Origin: Pelagibacteraceae bacterium TMED146 | GTDB lineage: Bacteria; Pseudomonadota; Alphaproteobacteria; Pelagibacterales; Pelagibacteraceae | Length of the DNA: 14,226 nucleotides | NCBI GenBank assembly: GCA_002171085.1 | Contig: NHGV01000012.1 | Span: 68,592-82,817 of the forward strand | Direction: 5' to 3' | Shown here: piece after piece, positions 1 to 7,811 of the stretch | Numbering within the stretch: the first letter of the stretch is position 1 | Layout: each line of letters begins with the position of its first letter | Made by a program: the position numbers and the translations under genes | Notes under the pieces: generated by a model | What the model saw: only the letters and a program-made list of their open reading frames with translations | Database searches by the model: none | Told to the model about the DNA's origin: nothing

Positions 1-1185
1 GTTCCAATTTTAGTAGCTGTAAATAAATGTGATTTACCAGGTGTTGATCCTAATAAAGTTAAAAATCAACTTTTAGAACATGAACTTATTGTAGAAGAAA
101 TGGGTGGCGATGTTTTGTGTACTGAAATATCAGCTATAAAAAAAAAAAATTTAGATAAGTTAAAAGAAAATATTTTATTACAATCTGAATTATTAGACCT
201 AAATACTAAAAAGGATAGTCTTGCTAAAGGTGTTGTTATTGAATCTAGGCTTGATAAAGGTAAAGGACCTGTTTCGACAGTTCTTGTAACTAGTGGAACT
301 TTAAAAAGAGGCGATACTTTTGTGAGCGGGGCAGCAAAAGGCAAAGTAAGAGCAATGTTTGATTATAACAATAAACAAATTTCTCAAGCTGAACCTTCTA
401 CACCTGTAGAAGTTATAGGTTTTGAAAGTGTTACAAGTGCGGGAGATGATTTTATAGTTTTAAATGACGAAGATAAGATTTCAGAAATACTAGAATTTAG
501 ACAAAATGGAGCAAAACAAAAAACGTTAAAATCAAATACTGACAATGATGATATTTTTGGAAATGCAGATAAAGCTGAAACATTAAATATTGTAGTAAAA
601 GCTGATGTACATGGTTCACTAGAAGCTATAAACGCAGCGTTATTAAAAATTGAAATTGAGAAAATTAAACCAAAAATTATACTATCCGCAGTAGGCCCTG
701 TTACAGAAACAGATGTAACTTTAGCCAAAGCATCAAATGCTAAAATTTTAGGCTTTAATGTTAGACCAAATAAAGAAGCTAAAGAATTAGCTAATAGTTA
801 TAAAATGGATATCAGTTATTTTAATATTATTTATGAAGCGATAGACTTTGTTGAAAAATCAATAAAAGGAACTTTGGAACCCGAGACAAAAGAGGAAAGT
901 ATTGGACAATGCGAAATATTGGAAGTCTTTAATGTTTCAAAAGCAGGTAAGGTAGCTGGAGTGAAAGTTACGCAGGGTGAAGTAAGAAATAATTCTGATG
1001 CAAGATTAACTAGAGACGGAACTGTTATTTATACTGGAAGAATTGGAAGTTTATTTAGAGAAAAAAATGAGGCAAGAGAAGTAAAGTCGGGACTTGAATG
1101 CGGTCTTACGATAAAAGATTTTATAGATTATAAAAAAGGAGATATCATAGAAATTTTTCAGATTGTTACAGTTGATAGAGAGTAA
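1..1185 (+). CDS. infB: Translation initiation factor IF-2, C-terminal part (5' end outside the window)
   Basis: IF-2 is the GTPase that brings initiator fMet-tRNA to the 30S subunit and promotes 50S joining. The reading frame is open from the first base, so the window begins inside the gene; 394 residues are visible. The fragment starts at the end of the G domain: the G4 guanine-specificity motif NKCD lies at fragment residues 8-11 and the G5 region at about 44-46. G5 reads SAI where many IF-2 proteins have SAK. Next come the beta-barrel domain II (KGPVSTVLVTSGTLKRGD), domain III (KADVHGSLEAI) and the C-terminal fMet-tRNA-binding barrel ending GLECGLTIKDF...GDIIEIF. The internal ATG at 100 is not the start, because conserved sequence continues upstream of it. 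rbfA follows after 2 nt, the usual nusA-infB operon order. Family identity is very secure. Confidence 0.97.
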   Translation, partial: VPILVAVNKCDLPGVDPNKVKNQLLEHELIVEEMGGDVLCTEISAIKKKNLDKLKENILLQSELLDLNTKKDSLAKGVVIESRLDKGKGPVSTVLVTSGTLKRGDTFVSGAAKGKVRAMFDYNNKQISQAEPSTPVEVIGFESVTSAGDDFIVLNDEDKISEILEFRQNGAKQKTLKSNTDNDDIFGNADKAETLNIVVKADVHGSLEAINAALLKIEIEKIKPKIILSAVGPVTETDVTLAKASNAKILGFNVRPNKEAKELANSYKMDISYFNIIYEAIDFVEKSIKGTLEPETKEESIGQCEILEVFNVSKAGKVAGVKVTQGEVRNNSDARLTRDGTVIYTGRIGSLFREKNEAREVKSGLECGLTIKDFIDYKKGDIIEIFQIVTVDRE

Positions 1186-1187
1186 TC

Positions 1188-1553
1188 ATGAAAAATAATA
1201 ATCAGCCATTCACCCAAAGACAACTTAAAGCAGGTGAAAATCTAAAAAAAATTTTAGCTAGGTCATTTATTCAGCAGAATATTATATTACCTAAGATTGA
1301 TACCAAATTAGTAACTATTACTGAGGTTAGAGTATCACCTGACCTAAAGCATGCAAAGGTTTTCTTCATGCCACTAGCAGGGAGAGATACAGATAAATTT
1401 TTGAAAACATTAAATGAATATTCCTTAGAAATAAAAAAATCTGCATCAAAAGAATGGACAGCTAAATTTATGCCTAATCTAAATTTTGTTATTGATGAGT
1501 CATTTGATTATGCAGAAAAAATAGAAAATTTATTGTTAAAAGACAAAGACTAA
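1188..1553 (+). CDS. rbfA: 30S ribosome-binding factor RbfA
   Basis: RbfA is a small KH-fold protein that binds immature 30S subunits and helps 16S rRNA 5'-end maturation; in bacteria it is also linked to cold adaptation. The predicted protein is 121 residues, slightly shorter than the roughly 130 of E. coli. It has the family N-terminus (RQLKAGENLKKILARSF), the strand containing ITEVRVSPDLKHAKVFFMPL, and the C-terminal segment with PNLNFVIDESFDYAEKIENLL. It starts 2 nt after the infB stop, and its stop overlaps the truB start by one base (TAATG). This suggests translational coupling across infB-rbfA-truB. The start is fixed by the infB stop immediately upstream. Only weak Shine-Dalgarno-like purines (GAGAG) precede it. 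Confidence 0.96.
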   Translation: MKNNNQPFTQRQLKAGENLKKILARSFIQQNIILPKIDTKLVTITEVRVSPDLKHAKVFFMPLAGRDTDKFLKTLNEYSLEIKKSASKEWTAKFMPNLNFVIDESFDYAEKIENLLLKDKD

Positions 1554-2446
1554 TGGTTCACGGTTGGATAAATTTATATAAGCCTACAGGTTTTACCTCA
1601 TCATATTGCTTAAACTTACTAAAAAAAAAATTTAAACTAAAAAAAATTGGTCACATTGGAACTTTAGATCCTATGGCAGAAGGTGTTTTGCCGATAGCAA
1701 TAAATGAAGCAACTAAAACAATTCCTTTAATTAATAAGTCAAAAAAAACTTATTTTTTTGAGGTGAATTGGGGTAAGCAAACCAATACTTTAGATTCTGA
1801 AGGTGACGTAATTAATATATCTAAAATTATACCTTCGTGTGAGGATATCAAAAAAGCAATTAAAAAGTTTATTGGCAAAATTAATCAAAGTCCTCCTAAA
1901 TTTTCTGCAAAAAAAATTGATGGAAAAAGAGCATACCAGCTTGCTAGAGAAGGAATTAAATTTGAGCTTAAAAAAGTAAAAAAAGAAATTTATGGACTTA
2001 AAATTTTAAACCATGATTTTAATAATAAAAAATCTTTATTTGTAGTCAGTTGTGAGAGTGGGACTTACGTTAGAAGCTTAGCTAAAGATATAGCAATAGA
2101 GCTAAAAACTTTTTGTTATTGTTCTAAAATTGTAAGATTAAGAGATGGAATTTTTAGAAAAAAAAACTCTTATACTCTAAAAACACTGATAAATAATGAA
2201 AATATTAATGATTTTTTTAAATACATGCTTGATATTAAGTCTGTTTTATATCATATACCGACAATTAAAATTAATGATAAAAAATTAAAGCTTATTAAAA
2301 ACGGAATGAAAGTAAGCATGTTGGAAGAAGTTGGTTCTAAAGAGCATAAAGAAATTCTAGCAGATTATCATCAAAACGTTGTGGCTTTGGGTTCCATGAA
2401 AAATGGAGTTTTTTATCCAAAAAGGATTTTAAATATTAATGACTAA
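1553..2446 (+). CDS. truB: tRNA pseudouridine-55 synthase TruB
   Basis: TruB isomerises U55 to pseudouridine in the T-arm of nearly all elongator tRNAs. The 297-residue protein opens with WINLYKPTGFTS, the conserved N-terminal motif. It then has HIGTLDPMAEGVLPI, in which Asp39 is the expected catalytic nucleophile. The KINQSPPKFSAKKIDGKRAYQLAREG segment and the SCESGTYVRSLAKDIA motif are also typical. The last 80 or so residues correspond to the C-terminal PUA-like region but are poorly conserved and Lys-rich. It overlaps rbfA by 1 nt and rpsO by 8 nt, so it is very likely translated within the same polycistronic message. The start is set by the TAATG junction. Confidence 0.96.
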   Translation: MVHGWINLYKPTGFTSSYCLNLLKKKFKLKKIGHIGTLDPMAEGVLPIAINEATKTIPLINKSKKTYFFEVNWGKQTNTLDSEGDVINISKIIPSCEDIKKAIKKFIGKINQSPPKFSAKKIDGKRAYQLAREGIKFELKKVKKEIYGLKILNHDFNNKKSLFVVSCESGTYVRSLAKDIAIELKTFCYCSKIVRLRDGIFRKKNSYTLKTLINNENINDFFKYMLDIKSVLYHIPTIKINDKKLKLIKNGMKVSMLEEVGSKEHKEILADYHQNVVALGSMKNGVFYPKRILNIND

Positions 2447-2708
2447 AAAAGACTTAGATAAAAGCAAAGTAATTAAGATGCTTCAAAAATCTGACAAAGA
2501 TGTGGGATCTTCTGAAGTTCAAATTGGTATTTTAACTGAGAGAATTAAATATTTAACTGAACATTTTAAAAATAACAAAAAAGACAAGCACTCAAATATT
2601 GGATTAAGTAAATTAATTATTAGAAGAAAAAAACTTTTAGATTACTTAAATAAAAAAGAACCAACTTTGTATAAAAAAGTACTCGAGCAGCTTGGACTAA
2701 GAAAATAG
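2439..2708 (+). CDS. rpsO: 30S ribosomal protein S15
   Basis: S15 is a primary binder of the 16S rRNA central domain and also forms a bridge to the 50S subunit. The protein is 89 residues, the same length as E. coli S15. It shows the four-helix family pattern: GSSEVQIGILTERIKYLTEHF, KKDKHSNIGLSKLIIRRKKL, then LDYLNKKEPTLYKKVLEQLGLRK. The ATG lies inside the last codons of truB, giving an 8-nt overlap ATGACTAA. pnp starts only 13 nt after the stop. In E. coli the rpsO-pnp gap carries a terminator and an RNase III hairpin; there is no room for either here, so pnp expression must be controlled differently. Confidence 0.98.
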   Translation: MTKKDLDKSKVIKMLQKSDKDVGSSEVQIGILTERIKYLTEHFKNNKKDKHSNIGLSKLIIRRKKLLDYLNKKEPTLYKKVLEQLGLRK

Positions 2709-2721
2709 TTGGAGCTAATTT

Positions 2722-4797
2722 ATGTTTAACATCGTCAGAAAAGAAATTGATTGGAATGGAATAAAACTTTCAATTGAAACAGGAAAAATCGCAAGACAAG
2801 CAGACGGCGCAGTAATTCTAAGATCAGGTGATACTGTAATTATGGCAACTGCTGTTGCCGCAAAAAAGTCTAACCCAGATATAGATTTTTTTCCACTTAC
2901 AGTAAATTATCAAGAAAAATATTATGCTGCTGGTAAAATTCCAGGTGGTTATTTTAAACGTGAAGCAAGACCAACTGAAGCAGAAACATTAATATCAAGA
3001 TTGATTGATAGACCTATTAGACCGTTGTTTCCCCATGCATTTAGAAATGAAACACAGGTACTAGCTACAGTAATTTCATACGACAAAGAAAATGATCCTG
3101 AAGTTTTATCACTTATAGCAAGTTCTGCAGCACTAAGCATTTCAGGTTTGCCTTTTATGGGTCCAGTTGCAGCTTCAAAAGTAGGATATATAAACAACGA
3201 GTTTGTGTTAAACCCGACAAAAGAAGATCTTCAAGAATCTTCATTAGAACTAATCGTCGCCGGCACAAAAGATGCTGTGCTTATGGTTGAGTCAGAAGCT
3301 AGCGGTTTAACAGAAGATCAAATGTTATCAGCAGTTAAATTTGGTCATGAAGGCTTTGATCCAGTCATAAAAATGATCGAGGAGCTAAAAAAAGATGTCA
3401 ATAAAGATGAGATTTTAATTGAGCCAAAAGATTTTAGCAATTTGAAAAACAAAGTTACAGAATTAGCTACGTCTAAGTTAGAAGAAGCTTTTTCAGAAAA
3501 AAATAAAAAAACTAGAGGAAATTTAATCAATGAGGCCAAAGAAATAATTCAATCAAATTTTGAGGGCGATGAAACTTACACTAAAGTTGAAATCATGGAT
3601 CAGTTTAAGAATTTAGAAAAAGATATTGTGAGAACAAAAATTCTTAAAAATAAAATTCGAATTGATGGAAGAAAACTTGATCAAGTTAGAGCAATTCAGT
3701 GCGAAGTTGGAATTTTACCAAGAGCCCACGGCTCATCGTTATTTACAAGAGGTGAAACACAAGCAATTGTTGCTACAACTCTAGCAACTGCTGATGACGA
3801 GCAAAGAACAGAAAGTCTTGAGGGCATGCAAAGATCAAGGTTTATGTTGCATTATAATTTTCCTCCATTTTCAGTTGGTGAAGTTGGTAGAATTGGGACA
3901 GGAAGACGTGAAATTGGACATGGGAAATTAGCATGGAGAGCATTAAATGCCTCCTTGCCCTCACAAGAAGAATTTCCATACACAATAAGAGTTGTCTCAG
4001 AAATTACAGAATCTAACGGCTCATCTTCAATGGCCACTGTCTGTGGAACCTCTATGTCGTTAATGCATGCAGGTGTTCCAATTGCAAAACCAATTTCTGG
4101 AATTGCGATGGGTTTAATTAAAGAGGGTGAGGATTTTTCAGTATTAAGTGATATTTTGGGAGATGAAGATCATCTGGGAGATATGGATTTTAAAGTTGCA
4201 GGTACTGAAGACGGTATTACCTCTCTTCAAATGGATATTAAGATTACAGGAATAACATTTGAAATCATGGAAAAAGCTTTAAACCAAGCTAAACAGGGTC
4301 GAATTGATATTTTGACAGAAATGAATAAAGCAATCAGCAAATCTAATTCAGAAGTTTCGCAGTACACTCCTAAAATGGAAAAAATAGAAGTTGATAAAAA
4401 AGATATTGCTGCCGTTATTGGAAAAGGTGGGGCTACAATAAGAGAAATTGTAGAGGTATCTGGAGCTAAAGTAGATATTAATGATGAGGGTGTTGTAACA
4501 GTTTCTGCGCCAGACGAAGAGTCTAGAAATAAAGCAATGCAAATGATCAAGGATATTACTGCAAAACCAGAAATTGGAAAAATTTATTCTGGCAAAGTAG
4601 TTAAAATTATGGACTTTGGTGCATTTGTAAATTTCCTTGGAAAACAAGATGGATTAGTTCATATTTCTCAGTTGGCAGCTAAAAGAGTGGAAAAAGTTTC
4701 AGATGTGGTTAAAGAAGGTGACGAAGTTAATGTCAAAGTTGTTGGATTTGATAGAGGAAAAGTAAAACTGTCTATTAAAGAAGCTTTAGATTCTTAA
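2722..4797 (+). CDS. pnp: Polyribonucleotide nucleotidyltransferase (PNPase)
   Basis: PNPase is a trimeric 3'-to-5' phosphorolytic exoribonuclease and a core RNA-decay enzyme. The 691-residue protein has the full domain order: first RNase PH-like domain near the N-terminus ([18 protein letters not shown]), a helical linker around 240-310, second RNase PH domain from IDGRK at about 314, KH domain with GKGG at 567-570, and S1 domain at about 620-688. The active-site block [15 protein letters not shown] is intact: Asp483, Asp489 and Lys491 align with E. coli Asp486, Asp492 and Lys494. A good Shine-Dalgarno-like TTGGAG at 2709-2714 sits 7 nt before the ATG, one of the few in the window. The stop codon overlaps the convergent fabI stop in a shared TTAA. 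Confidence 0.98.
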   Translation: MFNIVRKEIDWNGIKLSIETGKIARQADGAVILRSGDTVIMATAVAAKKSNPDIDFFPLTVNYQEKYYAAGKIPGGYFKREARPTEAETLISRLIDRPIRPLFPHAFRNETQVLATVISYDKENDPEVLSLIASSAALSISGLPFMGPVAASKVGYINNEFVLNPTKEDLQESSLELIVAGTKDAVLMVESEASGLTEDQMLSAVKFGHEGFDPVIKMIEELKKDVNKDEILIEPKDFSNLKNKVTELATSKLEEAFSEKNKKTRGNLINEAKEIIQSNFEGDETYTKVEIMDQFKNLEKDIVRTKILKNKIRIDGRKLDQVRAIQCEVGILPRAHGSSLFTRGETQAIVATTLATADDEQRTESLEGMQRSRFMLHYNFPPFSVGEVGRIGTGRREIGHGKLAWRALNASLPSQEEFPYTIRVVSEITESNGSSSMATVCGTSMSLMHAGVPIAKPISGIAMGLIKEGEDFSVLSDILGDEDHLGDMDFKVAGTEDGITSLQMDIKITGITFEIMEKALNQAKQGRIDILTEMNKAISKSNSEVSQYTPKMEKIEVDKKDIAAVIGKGGATIREIVEVSGAKVDINDEGVVTVSAPDEESRNKAMQMIKDITAKPEIGKIYSGKVVKIMDFGAFVNFLGKQDGLVHISQLAAKRVEKVSDVVKEGDEVNVKVVGFDRGKVKLSIKEALDS

Positions 4798-5576
4798 GAC
4801 ATATTTTTAGGATCTGGCATTCCAACTTTATTATAACCGGCATCCACATAGTGAATTTCACCGGTGACGCCACCCGCAAGGTCGCTTAAAAGATATAACG
4901 CTGAGTTTCCAACATCATGAATATCAACATTTCTTTTTAAAAAAGAATGGTCCTCATTCCATTTGTATAAAAATTTAGCATCTCCGATTGCCGATGCTGC
5001 AAGAGTTTTGATCGGTCCTGCGCTTATCGCGTTAACCCTAATACCATTTTTACCAAGATCTCTTGCTAAATATTTTGTACTTGTTTCAAGGGCAGATTTA
5101 CAAACTCCCATTACATTATAGTTAGGAATTGTCTTAGTAGACTCGTAAGTTAAAGTAATCATACTTCCGCCCTTTTTCATCAGTGGCGCAGCCTCTTTTG
5201 CAACTTCTGTAAACGAAAAGCATGAGATGAGCATACTTCTTAAAAAATTATCTCTTGTAGTATTTAAGTATTCTCCTGATAATTCAGATTTATCTGAAAA
5301 AGCTACTGCGTGAACAATAAAATCTAATTCACCCCATTTATCTTTAATTTCCTGAAAAGTATTTACAATTTGCTCTTTATTTTCAACATTACAGTCTAAT
5401 GTAAACTTAGAACCTAATGACTCGGCTAATGGAATTACTCTTTTTTTTAAAGCATCACCTACATAAGTAAAAGCTAATTCGGCGCCATGTTCTGATAGTT
5501 TTTTTGATATACCCCAAGCTATTGACCTGTTATTAGCAACACCCATGATTAATCCCTTTTTACCTTTTAGAAGCAT
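4794..5576 (-). CDS. fabI: Enoyl-[acyl-carrier-protein] reductase (NADH), FabI type
   Basis: FabI catalyses the last reductive step of each fatty acid elongation cycle, trans-2-enoyl-ACP to acyl-ACP, using NAD(P)H. The 260-residue short-chain dehydrogenase-like protein shows the FabI nucleotide site [22 protein letters not shown] near residue 61, and the active-site block [14 protein letters not shown]. There Tyr153 and Lys160 correspond to E. coli Tyr156 and Lys163. The [18 protein letters not shown] and [14 protein letters not shown] segments are also diagnostic. The second conserved tyrosine is Tyr144, only nine residues before Tyr153 rather than the ten of E. coli FabI (see findings). The start lies 2 nt after the fabB stop, so it is probably cotranscribed with fabA-fabB. 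The end overlaps the convergent pnp gene by 4 nt. Confidence 0.97.
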   Translation of the reverse strand: MLLKGKKGLIMGVANNRSIAWGISKKLSEHGAELAFTYVGDALKKRVIPLAESLGSKFTLDCNVENKEQIVNTFQEIKDKWGELDFIVHAVAFSDKSELSGEYLNTTRDNFLRSMLISCFSFTEVAKEAAPLMKKGGSMITLTYESTKTIPNYNVMGVCKSALETSTKYLARDLGKNGIRVNAISAGPIKTLAASAIGDAKFLYKWNEDHSFLKRNVDIHDVGNSALYLLSDLAGGVTGEIHYVDAGYNKVGMPDPKNMS

Positions 5577-5578
5577 GG

Positions 5579-6790
5579 CTATACTTTCTCAAAAACTAAA
5601 GTAGCATTTGTTCCACCAAATCCGAAACTATTGGACATTATAGCATCAAGCTTGACATCCTTTTCAACTTTTTGAACGATTGGAAATTTTTTTGCCTCAT
5701 CATCAATTTCTGAAATATTTATTGATGCAGATATAAAATTATTCTTCATCATTATTAAGCTATAGATTGCTTCATGCACTGATGTTGCACCTAAAGAATG
5801 TCCTGATAAAGATTTAGTCGAACTAATTTTTGGTATTTCATCTTTAAATACTTCTCTAACTGCTTTTAGTTCTGTTATATCTCCTACTGGTGTTGACGTT
5901 CCATGAGTATTTAAATAATCTATTTTTTTATTTGATGTTTTTAAAGCCATTTGCATACATCGCTTAGCACCCTCTCCTGATGGAGCAACCATGTCATATC
6001 CATCTGATGTTGCACCATATCCCGTTATTTCAGCATATATTTTTGCATCCCTAGCTCTTGCATGTTCGTACTCCTCTAATACTAATACGCCACCACCTCC
6101 TGAAATAACAAATCCATCACGGTTCTTATCATATGGCCTAGAAGCAGTTGTAGGATTATCATTGTACTTTGATGAAAGTGCGGTCATAGCATCAAACATT
6201 GCAGTCATTGCATAATGTACCTCATCACTTCCACCAGCAAATATAATTTTTTGTTTTCCAAGTTGAATTAATTCCATTGCGTTACCTATGCAATGGCCAC
6301 TAGTGGCGCAAGCTGAACTAATTGTATAGTTTGTTCCTTTGATTTTAAAAGGAGTTGCCAAAGTAGCAGAGGCGGTACTAGCCATTGTTCTCGGAACTAT
6401 AAACGGCCCCATTTTTTTTGGATTTTTTTCTCTAGTTTTATCTGCAGCTAAAATTACATTTTCTATAGAGGGTCCGCCAGAGCCCATAATCATGCCTGTT
6501 TCTATGTTACTTACTTCATTATCTTTTAAACCCGAGTCTTTAACAGCCTCAGACATTGCAATATAATTATACGCTGAGCCAGCACCCATAAATCTCATTA
6601 CCTTACGATCTATATAATCTTCAAAATTAATTTTCGGTTTGCCGTGCACATGGCTTTTTAAATTATATTCTTTATATTCTTCACTAAAACTAATACCAGA
6701 CTTGGAATCAATTAGTGAGTTAAAGACTTCATCTTGGTTATTACCTAGGCAAGAAACAACTCCAATACCTGTTACAACTACTCTTTTCAT
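5579..6790 (-). CDS. fabB: 3-oxoacyl-ACP synthase I (beta-ketoacyl-ACP synthase FabB)
   Basis: FabB condenses malonyl-ACP with acyl-ACP. In the FabA/FabB pathway it is specifically needed to elongate the cis-3-decenoyl intermediate toward unsaturated fatty acids. The 403-residue protein has the full thiolase-fold catalytic set: Cys161 in SSACATSGH, His296 in [11 protein letters not shown], Lys326 and His331 in [12 protein letters not shown], each two positions before the E. coli FabB equivalents (163, 298, 328, 333). The glycine-rich end [15 protein letters not shown] is intact. Length and sequence fit FabB rather than FabF, and the position directly behind fabA supports this. Its ATG overlaps the fabA stop in ATGA (4 nt), typical of coupled translation and 1:1 co-expression. 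Confidence 0.96.
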   Translation of the reverse strand: MKRVVVTGIGVVSCLGNNQDEVFNSLIDSKSGISFSEEYKEYNLKSHVHGKPKINFEDYIDRKVMRFMGAGSAYNYIAMSEAVKDSGLKDNEVSNIETGMIMGSGGPSIENVILAADKTREKNPKKMGPFIVPRTMASTASATLATPFKIKGTNYTISSACATSGHCIGNAMELIQLGKQKIIFAGGSDEVHYAMTAMFDAMTALSSKYNDNPTTASRPYDKNRDGFVISGGGGVLVLEEYEHARARDAKIYAEITGYGATSDGYDMVAPSGEGAKRCMQMALKTSNKKIDYLNTHGTSTPVGDITELKAVREVFKDEIPKISSTKSLSGHSLGATSVHEAIYSLIMMKNNFISASINISEIDDEAKKFPIVQKVEKDVKLDAIMSNSFGFGGTNATLVFEKV

Positions 6791-7299
6791 AAATTATTTT
6801 TAAATAGACCTACTTTTAAATTTTTAGTACTATATATTTGTTTATCATCAATTAAAAGTACACCATCACCTAAACCTACTGACGCCTCCCCTTTTCTTAT
6901 AATTTTTTTCATATCGATTTTATACTTAACTAACTTGTTTGATTGTAAAACTTCACCTACAAACTTAACTTCTCCAACACCTAATGCTCTACCTTTACCA
7001 GGATTGCCAATCCATCCTAGAAAAAAACCAACAAGTTGCCAAAGAGCATCCAATCCTAGACAACCAGGCATAACTGGATCAGTTTTAAAATGACAGTCAA
7101 AAAACCAGAGATCTTTTTTTATATCTAGTTCTGCTTCGATATAACCTTTATTGTATTGTCCGCCATTTTCAGTAATTTTTGTTATACGATTAAACATTAG
7201 CATAGGAGGCGAAGGTAATCTGGCATTACCAAGTCCAAACATATCTCCATCAGCACAGGAGATAAGCTCATCGTAAGTAAAGGAATTTTTTTTTGTCAT
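6787..7299 (-). CDS. fabA: 3-hydroxydecanoyl-ACP dehydratase/isomerase FabA
   Basis: FabA dehydrates 3-hydroxydecanoyl-ACP and isomerises the trans-2 to the cis-3 double bond, the branch point of anaerobic-type unsaturated fatty acid synthesis. The protein is 170 residues (E. coli 172). The hot-dog-fold active site is intact: His70 in [15 protein letters not shown] and Asp84 in [14 protein letters not shown], at the same positions as in E. coli. The start at 7299 gives a normal N-terminus ([22 protein letters not shown]). There is no Shine-Dalgarno sequence before the ATG. fabA is preceded by the only sizeable gap (53 bp) in the nine-gene minus-strand run, which contains a candidate promoter. 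fabB overlaps its end by 4 nt and fabI follows, so the three probably form a fatty-acid sub-operon. Confidence 0.98.
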   Translation of the reverse strand: MTKKNSFTYDELISCADGDMFGLGNARLPSPPMLMFNRITKITENGGQYNKGYIEAELDIKKDLWFFDCHFKTDPVMPGCLGLDALWQLVGFFLGWIGNPGKGRALGVGEVKFVGEVLQSNKLVKYKIDMKKIIRKGEASVGLGDGVLLIDDKQIYSTKNLKVGLFKNNL

Positions 7300-7309
7300 G
7301 AAGAAGACG

Positions 7310-7338
7310 TTTATACTTGATAGAAGTATTTATTTAAA
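7310..7338 (-). promoter_or_regulatory. Candidate sigma-70-type promoter for fabA
   Basis: On the minus strand a -35-like TTTAAA (7338-7333) is followed after 17 bp by a -10-like TATAAA (7315-7310). This matches the consensus at 4/6 and 5/6 positions. Transcription would begin around 7303, only a few bases before the fabA ATG (7299-7297), so the leader would be extremely short. The region is AT-rich, so chance matches are common. The correct spacing, the position in the only real gap of the gene run and the overlapping dyad raise its plausibility. Confidence 0.4.
7313..7329. repeat. Perfect 6+6 inverted repeat in the fabA promoter (possible operator)
   Basis: The sequence ATACTT, then 5 bp (GATAG), then AAGTAT forms a perfect dyad. 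It lies between the candidate -35 and -10 of fabA and overlaps the -10, where a repressor would compete with RNA polymerase. In other bacteria fabA is controlled by dimeric regulators (FadR, FabR), but this dyad resembles neither of their sites as I know them. A regulatory role is inference from position and symmetry. A weak RNA hairpin or chance are the alternatives. Confidence 0.35.
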
Positions 7339-7352
7339 CAAAAAACGCCTTA

Positions 7353-7811
7353 CTATTTTTTAATAATTTCATCTTTTTGTATACCCCAGAGATAATTTTT
7401 TTTTATCCATCCATTAATTTTTGAATTTTTAACTTTACACCAATTTTTGGTACACTCACTAATTATTAAAACTTGATATATTTCAAGTCTTGCTTTTGGT
7501 TTTGAAAAAACTGTAGGAGACGAAAATATAACCTGATTATTTTTTGTAGTTACTGTTGATCTTGTTTTAGATAATTGAGAAATATGTATCCATCCTAAAT
7601 CATTTTCATAATCTTTAATTTTTCTCCAATTATAATGTTCATCAATAATCAAAACTGGTAAGTATTTATTTTTATAAATAAATTTTACTGGGTAAGTTTT
7701 GGAAGGTCCAAGTCTAACATTTACTTTATTATTTTTTAAACTTCTAATTTCGGCTGAAGACGAATGATGTAAAACAAAAATAGCAAAAATTATTAATAAA
7801 AGTTTATCCAT
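7353..7811 (-). CDS. Secreted bacterial SH3-domain protein (two SH3b-like repeats)
   Basis: The 152-residue protein begins with an apparent signal peptide: short basic N-terminus, hydrophobic stretch LLLIIFAIFVL at about 4-14, and a likely cleavage after SSA around residue 20. It is probably periplasmic. Two SH3-like units follow. The first is at about 26-83, with VNVRLGPSKTYPV, a central WRKIKDYENDLGWIHISQL and its typical GW(I/V) turn. The second, weaker one is at about 88-143, with NNQVIFSSP, NWCKVKNSKINGWIKKNYLWG. This fits the family of small secreted SH3 proteins common in alphaproteobacteria, whose function is not defined; cell-wall or peptide binding is only a possibility. Its ATG lies inside the last codons of the ThiF-like gene (8-nt overlap ATGGATAA). 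fabA follows after 53 bp. Confidence 0.85.
   Translation of the reverse strand: MDKLLLIIFAIFVLHHSSSAEIRSLKNNKVNVRLGPSKTYPVKFIYKNKYLPVLIIDEHYNWRKIKDYENDLGWIHISQLSKTRSTVTTKNNQVIFSSPTVFSKPKARLEIYQVLIISECTKNWCKVKNSKINGWIKKNYLWGIQKDEIIKK

Noticed and set aside
384..728. 114-codon open frame opposite infB
   Set aside because: It is antisense to conserved IF-2 sequence, with low-complexity Ser/Phe-rich content typical of shadow frames.
100..1185. ATG at 100 as a true start for a shorter infB product
   Set aside because: Conserved G-domain sequence including the NKCD motif continues in the same frame upstream to the window edge, so this is an internal methionine.
4227..4647. Two overlapping open frames on the minus strand opposite pnp
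   Set aside because: They lie entirely opposite the conserved pnp KH/S1 region, have no recognisable domain and no promoter or ribosome site; they are shadows of pnp.
4858..4867. 10-bp perfect palindrome TCACCGGTGA near the pnp-fabI junction
   Set aside because: It lies in the conserved fabI codons for VTGEIH and is explained by coding. There is no U-run, so it is not a terminator.
6339..6566. Hydrophobic-looking 75-codon frame opposite fabB
   Set aside because: It is antisense to conserved FabB sequence, and the Ala/Ile/Leu-rich look is produced by the codons on the other strand.
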